Shown: positions 22,540 to 27,923 of the stretch, piece after piece | Layout of the letters: each line of letters starts with the position of its first letter | How positions within the stretch are numbered: the first letter of the stretch is position 1 | Assembly (NCBI GenBank): GCA_946614205.1 | Contig: CAMOGR010000233.1 | Location: 1-27,923, forward strand | Direction of reading: 5' to 3' | Source of the DNA: an uncultured Bacteroidales bacterium | GTDB lineage: Bacteria; Bacteroidota; Bacteroidia; Bacteroidales; UBA932 | Length of the DNA: 27,923 nt | Program-made: the position numbers and the translations under genes | Notes under the pieces: generated by a model | Told to the model about the DNA's origin: nothing | Databases searched by the model: none | What the model saw: the letters and a program-made list of their open reading frames with translations, nothing else

Positions 22540-24302
22540 CAATCCCAATATTCGTTCTGCTCCAAGTTGGCATTCTTTTCTTTCTCGCTGCGAGGTATAG
22601 CCCACTTGTTGTAGGCGTTGCCGCCCCAGATGTACTCATACATAGGGGCTCCCCAGACCTGCAGCAGACCGTTGCCGGTGGCGAATTTGGTATCTTTCCA
22701 TGTTCCCCAGCGGAGTTCTTCAGTATAGAGCTGGTCTTCGCAGGCAAGTTCCCAGCGCTTCTCGGCGCGTATGCGGTCTCGCATCTCATCCTGGCCCGAA
22801 ACAGCGGTGAACTCATTACCCGGTGCATTCAGAAGGGCGACTCCCGCACGGTCGCGGACCATGTTCACATAGGTGACGGCCTCCTGCCATTTTCCTTGCT
22901 CGTTGAGGGCTTCCGCAAGGCAGAGGAGAACGTCGGCGAAGCGGATGATGGGGATATCCACAGGGTTGTAGAGTACGTTGAGGTATTCGCGGCCGGCGGT
23001 TACGAACTTGCGGATCGGGTAGAACATGTAGGCCGTAGTCCAGTTGTTGAGGTCGAAACTCGGAGAGGCCCAGTCACGGTAAGGGAAACGGTAGGTGTAA
23101 TCCACGGCCGCTCCGGATGCGCCGCCGCTGTAAACCGAATAGGGAGTGATCGCTATGGCCGCAAGGCGAGGGTCGCGGTTGGCGTATGCCTGGGCGATTC
23201 TGGCTTCGTTCCCCGTTGGATTGTACTGGGACAGGTCTGCGCCGTATTCCGACATGGTGGCTTTCTCCGAGTCCGTGAGGTTGTTGCGCAGGAAAAAGAC
23301 GCTTCTGGCCTTGGGATCCATGGAATAGTAGCCGGGGATGTAGTCCTCCCAATTGAAGGGCTTGCCGTTCTTCTCGGTGAACGATTCCACGAAGTTGGTG
23401 TTGAGCACCAAGCTGCAATAGGCGTAACCGGTGGTGCAGTAGTTTCCGTAAACACGGCTTAGCACGTTTCCGTTGCCTTCCTGCTCCACCATCTGGGCCG
23501 AGAATATCATCTCGTCGCAATGCTCATTGGCAAGCGTGAAGAGGTCTGCATAGGAGCCTCGGGTGTATAGGCTGTAGCCGCAGTCCATTACGGCACGGAA
23601 GTCATTCTCGGCAAGTTCCCACTCTTCTTTCCACAGATGGGCCTTGCCGCGGAGAGCATAGGCAGCGCCTTTTGTCACACGGCCGTAATCGGGGCTTCCG
23701 GATGCGTATTTTGTGGGAAGTGTTTCACATTCGATGCTCTTGGTGAGGTCGTCGATGATGAAGTCCCATACGGCATCCTCGGAATCGCGTCCCTTGGTGT
23801 ATTCGTCCGGAGCAAGGTTCTTTACGTAAATCGGAACGCCCCTCCAGAGGCTGTTGAGACGGTAGTAGTGATAGGCCCTGAGGAAACGGCACTCCGCAAC
23901 TCTCTGTGCCTTAAGACCGTCTTCCATGTCGGGAACCTTGTCGATGTTGTTGATGACATCATTGGCGCGGTTCACGCCCTCATAGAGCCTTTTCCAGTAC
24001 GTGGTGAACATTCCGTGATTGGACAGAACGGTGCCGCGCAGGTATGGATATCTGAGGTCGATATCGGTATAATTGGGGTCCATCACAGATGAAAAAGCGT
24101 CCGTGCTGAGGGCATCGGTGGTAATATAATCCCAGATTATGTTAGAATAGGCTCCGCTTACCACGCTCTCTGCCAGCAATGCCGACGAGAACATGGATGA
24201 GGAGCTGTTCTTGCTATATGGTGCACGGTCCAGGAAATCGTTGCATCCTACGAGTGCGGCAGCGGCCGCGGTGCAGAGCAAAAAGTTAAGAATCCTTTTC
24301 AT
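22539..24302 (-). CDS. SusD/RagB family glycan-binding lipoprotein
   Basis: 587 residues. Lipobox ALVGC, lipidated C20, then NDFLDRAPYS, the typical SusD N-terminus. The helical SusD core is recognisable in RVAECRFLRAYHYYRLNSLW (about 124-143) and in the C-terminal half with PIIRFADVLLCLAEALNEQG (about 475-494), where the family has its conserved ADxLLxxAEA segment, and KRWELACEDQLYTEELRW near the end. It acts as the lid of the SusC transporter at the cell surface and binds the imported oligosaccharide. It starts 6 nt after the SusC stop and ends in a TGATG overlap with the sialidase-fold lipoprotein. Confidence 0.97.
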   Translation of the reverse strand: MKRILNFLLCTAAAAALVGCNDFLDRAPYSKNSSSSMFSSALLAESVVSGAYSNIIWDYITTDALSTDAFSSVMDPNYTDIDLRYPYLRGTVLSNHGMFTTYWKRLYEGVNRANDVINNIDKVPDMEDGLKAQRVAECRFLRAYHYYRLNSLWRGVPIYVKNLAPDEYTKGRDSEDAVWDFIIDDLTKSIECETLPTKYASGSPDYGRVTKGAAYALRGKAHLWKEEWELAENDFRAVMDCGYSLYTRGSYADLFTLANEHCDEMIFSAQMVEQEGNGNVLSRVYGNYCTTGYAYCSLVLNTNFVESFTEKNGKPFNWEDYIPGYYSMDPKARSVFFLRNNLTDSEKATMSEYGADLSQYNPTGNEARIAQAYANRDPRLAAIAITPYSVYSGGASGAAVDYTYRFPYRDWASPSFDLNNWTTAYMFYPIRKFVTAGREYLNVLYNPVDIPIIRFADVLLCLAEALNEQGKWQEAVTYVNMVRDRAGVALLNAPGNEFTAVSGQDEMRDRIRAEKRWELACEDQLYTEELRWGTWKDTKFATGNGLLQVWGAPMYEYIWGGNAYNKWAIPRSEKEKNANLEQNEYWD

Positions 24303-24308
24303 AACCGC

Positions 24309-27300
24309 TTAGAATTTAAGGTTTACGCCGACAGTGTACTGACGGAGATTTGCATAGTAGTTCATGTTGTCCGTGAATTCCGGGTCCACACCGGGATAAT
24401 CGGTGAAGGTGTAGAGATTGTCGCCGGTGAGGAAGATTCTCAGGCCCTTGACCCCAATCTTCTGCATGAGTTTCTGGGGGAAGGTGTAACCGAGGGTCAC
24501 GTTCTTGAGCTTGAGGTAATCCGTCTTGTAGAGGAACAGGTTCGAATAGATGTTGGCGCCGTTCTGCTCGCCTCCGTAATTCATGGTCAAACGACCATTT
24601 CTGGAAGTGATGTTCGTGCGGGGATCGTCCGGTGTCTCGGGATCATAGAAGTAGTGGTCGTAAGCGATTGCCTTGGGAAGGGTGAACTTTGCGTCGGTGG
24701 AATACGCGTTGAAGCCCACATAGCGCCAGTAACGGGCACCGCCTCCAGCTCCTGCGAAGCGTGCGCTGAAGTCAATTCCCTTCCAGGAGGCCTCGAGGTT
24801 GAATCCGTAGAAGAACTTGGGTGTCTGGGAAACGCCCTGGAAAGTGTAGTCGTTGGCGTCGCCGTAAACACCGTCTCCGTTAATGTCGGCATAGATGTAG
24901 TCGCCGTACCAGATGCCCTTCTTGCCTATGGTCTTGTTGGGCAGGAAAGTATTACCTGCCTTCACCATGGCCTCGAGCCATGCCATGTCTTCGGGGGTTC
25001 GTATCATACCGTCCTCAGGACCGCCGGCAGGGTTGACGGAGCCGTCGGGGAAGAAGTAGGTCCCGTTGCCGTTGTAAACGCTGGCGACGAAGTATTCGTT
25101 GATGAGTTTACCCTCCAGGGTGCGGCGTGCGGCATCTACTACGGTCGTCACGTCTCCGATGTTGGTCTGATAGGTCCTTATGCCGTTGTCGTCGGCAACC
25201 CATCCGGCTTCGAGCGGGCCATTGTACTTGCTCACTACGTTCCAGTTGCGGGTAAAGTTGCCGCTGATGCCGTAGTGGAAACCGTTGACTGTATCCTGCC
25301 AGCCGAGGGTGATTTCGACACCTTTGTTAGTGACTTCGCAGAGGTTCTGATAAGGGGCGCTCTTGTTGCCTATCGTCGCAAAAACGGGTGCGCGGTACAG
25401 GATGTCGCCGGTGACGCGGTTGTACCAGTCGGCCTCGAGTGTCAGCCGGTTGCGGAAGGTGGCGAATTCAATGCCGAGGTCGGTTGAGGTCGTCGTCTCC
25501 CAGCGCAGCAGGTCGTTGGAAAGGGATGCAACTGTACCGGCACTCAGCTTGCCTCCGAATGGATAAGTGTATCCCGAAGCATAAGTGGACATATAGTCGT
25601 AATTGCCGATGGAGTTGTTTCCGAGGCGGCCCCAAGATGCACGGAGCTTGAGATTGTCGATTCCGCTGCCCTTCATCCAGTCTTCTTCGCTGACTCGCCA
25701 GCCGAGGGAGAACGAAGGAAAGAGTCCCCAGCGGCTTCTGGAAGCGAAGCGGGAGGATCCGTCGTAGCGGAGGTTGACTTCAGCAAGATATTTGGAAGCG
25801 TAAGCATAGGTTAGACGGCCGAAGAAGGATGCTGAAGCCCAGCTTTCCTGCGAACCGGTTATTGCCGAAGGATTCAGCACGTTTTCAAATTCGTCGAGTA
25901 CGTCGTTCTCGAAACCGGTCTTGGATGAGACATAGCTCTGCTGGTTGACTTCGTAAGCCTCGAATCCGGCGAGGGCGCCGAGTTCATGCTTGCCGAAGGT
26001 CTTGTTCCAGCTGAAGCTGGTCTGGAACGTCCAGCGGGAGGTGTGCGCCTGGGTATAGGTCAGGGTGAGCTTGCTCAGGTCGTCATAGAAATACGCCCAG
26101 CTGTCGCGGCTGAACGAGTAGGCGTCGCCGGTTGTGGGGTGCTGCTTCTTTAGCGATTCGGTGAGGGTATAGCCGAACGAAGCGTTGTACTTGATGCTGA
26201 AGGGCAGGTAGATGTTGATGTAGGGGTTTGCGCTGATGTAGTGCGACGTTACGTTGCCCTTGTAGCGATAGAAGAAGTACAGGTTGTTGCGGGACTCTGC
26301 ACTCTGCTCAGGATTCTCCATCCAGCCGTATTTCCCGTCATAATAAGGGTAGATTCCCGGAACGCCTCGCGACAACAGTGTCATGGAACCGGCGACATCG
26401 CTGAGGGTCCTGTCGTTGCGGTAACCGAAGATTCTTGCACCGACCTCCAGCCAGTTGTTGAGCTTCGACGACACGTTGGTGCGGAAGGTCGCCCTTTTGT
26501 TGCTGGTGTTGGCGATTACGCCCGGATTGTCCATCCAGGATGCGGAGATAAGGAACTTGGTCTGCTTGGTTGCGCCTGATGCAGATACGGAATGTTTCTG
26601 GTAGATACCTGGCTCGAACATGGCTTTCATCCAGTCTGTATTTGGATATGCCACATAGTTGGGATAGCCGGAATCAGAGATGCCGTTGGGATCCTTTGCC
26701 TTCTCGCGCCAAAGGTCGATCATGGTCTGGCTGAAAGGCTGGGCCTTGTCCACCTGCCATGCGGACTCGTTGATGATTTCCATATAGTCGGCATAATCGG
26801 AGATGACGCCGAAGTAATGTTCAGGCTCCTGATAGGCTGCCATTCCGGTATATTCGATGCTGAATCTGCCTTCCTTGGCTTCCCTGGTGGTAATGAGTAC
26901 GACGCCGTTAGCGCCCCTGTTGCCATAGATGGCACAGGAAGCAGCATCCTTGAGTACGCTTATGGAAGCGATGTCCTGCGGGTTGACGTTGTTGATTGTA
27001 CCCTCGAAACCGTCCACGATTACGAGAGGAGCCGCATTGTTGAGGGTGCCGACGCCACGGATTCGCATGTAAGCGTCTTCTGCACCAGGCATACCCGATG
27101 TCTGTGCGACATAAAGACCTGCGGAAGTTCCGGCCAGCATTGACTCGGTGGTTGTCGCAGGACGGGATTCCGAGAGCTTGGAATAATCCACGGTTGCAAC
27201 GGCTCCGGTGACGTTTACGCGCCTTTGGGTACCATATCCTACGACTACGACCTCATCGAGCTGGGAGGTGTCAGGGTCGAGTGAGACATCTATTCTCGAG

Positions 27301-27551
27301 CCGCTGACTTTCACCGACTTAGTGGCGTAGCCGAGGAAACTCACTTCGAGAGTGGCTCCCTGGGGTGCCTGGATTTCATATTGTCCGTCCAGGTTGGTAA
27401 CGACTCCGTTGCCGGTACCCGGAATGACCACGGAAGCTCCGGGAAGAGGCTCGCCGGCCTCGTCCCGGATGATTCCGGTAACTTTATTCTGGGCAAATGC
27501 AGCTATTGCAACAAATGCCAGCAATATGGTTGTAAGTATTCGCTTGCTCAT
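24309..27551 (-). CDS. SusC/RagA family TonB-dependent outer-membrane transporter
   Basis: 1080 residues from the ATG at 27551 (MSKRILTT); a frame start at 27569 would overlap the preceding gene, and AAAGGA lies just upstream of the chosen ATG. Signal peptide to AFA (20) before Q21. Carboxypeptidase-regulatory-like domain about 24-100 (GEPLPGASVVIPGTGNGVVT), TonB-box region DEVVVVGYGTQ, plug domain about 115-225 (MRIRGVGTLNNAAPLVIVDG, YGNRGANGVVLITT), then a 22-strand barrel ending VGVNLKF with the terminal Phe used in barrel insertion. It imports oligosaccharides with energy from TonB. No N-terminal STN domain, so it is not the kind that signals to an anti-sigma factor. Confidence 0.97.
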   Translation of the reverse strand: MSKRILTTILLAFVAIAAFAQNKVTGIIRDEAGEPLPGASVVIPGTGNGVVTNLDGQYEIQAPQGATLEVSFLGYATKSVKVSGSRIDVSLDPDTSQLDEVVVVGYGTQRRVNVTGAVATVDYSKLSESRPATTTESMLAGTSAGLYVAQTSGMPGAEDAYMRIRGVGTLNNAAPLVIVDGFEGTINNVNPQDIASISVLKDAASCAIYGNRGANGVVLITTREAKEGRFSIEYTGMAAYQEPEHYFGVISDYADYMEIINESAWQVDKAQPFSQTMIDLWREKAKDPNGISDSGYPNYVAYPNTDWMKAMFEPGIYQKHSVSASGATKQTKFLISASWMDNPGVIANTSNKRATFRTNVSSKLNNWLEVGARIFGYRNDRTLSDVAGSMTLLSRGVPGIYPYYDGKYGWMENPEQSAESRNNLYFFYRYKGNVTSHYISANPYINIYLPFSIKYNASFGYTLTESLKKQHPTTGDAYSFSRDSWAYFYDDLSKLTLTYTQAHTSRWTFQTSFSWNKTFGKHELGALAGFEAYEVNQQSYVSSKTGFENDVLDEFENVLNPSAITGSQESWASASFFGRLTYAYASKYLAEVNLRYDGSSRFASRSRWGLFPSFSLGWRVSEEDWMKGSGIDNLKLRASWGRLGNNSIGNYDYMSTYASGYTYPFGGKLSAGTVASLSNDLLRWETTTSTDLGIEFATFRNRLTLEADWYNRVTGDILYRAPVFATIGNKSAPYQNLCEVTNKGVEITLGWQDTVNGFHYGISGNFTRNWNVVSKYNGPLEAGWVADDNGIRTYQTNIGDVTTVVDAARRTLEGKLINEYFVASVYNGNGTYFFPDGSVNPAGGPEDGMIRTPEDMAWLEAMVKAGNTFLPNKTIGKKGIWYGDYIYADINGDGVYGDANDYTFQGVSQTPKFFYGFNLEASWKGIDFSARFAGAGGGARYWRYVGFNAYSTDAKFTLPKAIAYDHYFYDPETPDDPRTNITSRNGRLTMNYGGEQNGANIYSNLFLYKTDYLKLKNVTLGYTFPQKLMQKIGVKGLRIFLTGDNLYTFTDYPGVDPEFTDNMNYYANLRQYTVGVNLKF

Positions 27552-27562
27552 AGTTATTCCTT

Positions 27563-27923
27563 TTACCATTCTACAGATAACGCAGTGGTTTTACCGCTCT
27601 TGTTCACGAATGCGAACAGGAAGGCGCCCAGATCGCGGGCCGCGAATTCCTCTTCTGACATGTAACGGCACTCGGTGGAGTACGTTGCGGAAGGGAAGCA
27701 TACGTAATGCCCGTCGGCGACCTTGAGGTGGATGCGGATATGGCCGCTCTTTATGGCATTCTCGAGGGTGAACTGCACCTTGTAGGTAATGCCTTCGAAC
27801 GAGCCGTCACGGTTGCCGTGCTCAATCATCAGCGTGCAGTCCTTGGTGAACTGGCCGTCGGGGGAGGTGAAGGTCTCGCGGTTGCACTTCCACTCCTCTC
27901 CGTCAAGATATTCCACATCCCAG
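27563..27923 (-). CDS. Partial gene: C-terminal beta domain shared with the SGNH lipoprotein
   Basis: Only the last 119 codons are inside the window; the frame is open to the edge (it enters as W-D-V-E-Y-L-D-G) and stops at TAA 27563-27565. The residues align with the C-terminal module of the 796-residue SGNH lipoprotein: YLDGEEWKCN against YLDGDEWKHN, DGQFTKDCTLMI against DGAFKHDATFAI, and HIRIHLKVADG against FLRFRLRCADG. The complete protein may therefore be another SGNH/DUF4886-type or fimbrillin-linked lipoprotein, but its N-terminal domains are not visible. It ends 11 nt before the SusC ATG, so SusC is not the first gene of the operon. Confidence 0.82.
   Translation of the reverse strand, partial: WDVEYLDGEEWKCNRETFTSPDGQFTKDCTLMIEHGNRDGSFEGITYKVQFTLENAIKSGHIRIHLKVADGHYVCFPSATYSTECRYMSEEEFAARDLGAFLFAFVNKSGKTTALSVEW

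Larger units (their letters stand above)
8574..27923 (-). other. PUL-type operon (at least 12 genes, one strand)
   Basis: All genes read leftward with no gap over 18 nt. Five junctions are overlaps: TGATG at 22541-22537 and ATGA at 20692, 19595, 16971 and 8708. The remaining gaps are 11, 6, 13, 18, 13 and 12 nt. No internal promoter or terminator stood out. SusC/SusD plus glycosidases and an esterase make it a polysaccharide-utilisation locus. The regulator (hybrid two-component, ECF/anti-sigma or SusR type) must lie beyond the right edge or elsewhere. Confidence 0.85.

Noticed and set aside
22540..22605. 22-codon N-terminal extension of the 616-residue sialidase-fold lipoprotein
   Set aside because: It overlaps the SusD 3' end and displaces the lipoprotein signal; the TGATG junction at 22539 is the better start.

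Overview
The window reads as a chromosomal piece of a gut-type Bacteroidales bacterium (phylum Bacteroidota). The evidence is a SusC/SusD pair, several lipoproteins with fimbrillin-like N-terminal domains, an S46 dipeptidyl-peptidase, a Bacteroides-type EF-G paralog, and promoters of the Bacteroidota form (TTG, about 20 nt, TAnnTTTG). Coding DNA is GC-rich at third positions, which opens many long antisense frames that are not genes. Genus cannot be settled from the sequence. No tRNA, rRNA, CRISPR array or insertion sequence was seen, and no stretch longer than about 190 bases lacks a gene.

Left part (1-8552): housekeeping and accessory genes. On the minus strand, a small XRE-type regulator is followed by ribonuclease HII (rnhB) and an S46 peptidase whose C-terminus lies outside the window. 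Reading right are a 58-residue protein and a translational GTPase of the EF-G family whose catalytic His and guanine-recognition motif are both altered; each has its own promoter. A bidirectional terminator separates the EF-G paralog from a convergent lipoprotein serpin. Divergent from the serpin is a 636-residue fusion of an S51 (dipeptidase E-like) hydrolase and an ATP-grasp ligase, with a promoter placed so close to the ATG that the message is nearly leaderless.

Right part (8574-27923, all minus strand): a polysaccharide-utilisation-type operon of at least 11 complete genes plus one partial gene at the edge. In transcription order: partial gene (C-terminal domain only), SusC, SusD, a sialidase-fold lipoprotein with a CBM9-like tail, a GH5-like secreted glycosidase, a fimbrillin/sialidase-fold/CBM9 lipoprotein, a fimbrillin/SGNH (DUF4886-like) lipoprotein, two paralogous 45-residue mini-proteins, a fimbrillin/GLUG-repeat lipoprotein, a DUF5107 plus TPR secreted protein, and a third mini-protein. 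Most junctions are ATGA or TGATG overlaps or gaps of 6-18 nt, so it looks like one transcript. The inferred job is capture (SusD, SusC, surface lipoproteins) and trimming (GH5, sialidase-fold enzymes, SGNH esterase) of a complex glycan. The substrate is not evident. No regulator of the operon is inside the window.

The most unusual signals are the mini-protein family (Y-x2-P-D-x10/11-L-L-x2-S-[SN]) embedded in the operon, one member of which starts inside the stop codon of the gene before it; the hydrolase/ATP-grasp fusion; and the EF-G paralog with a degenerate GTPase centre.
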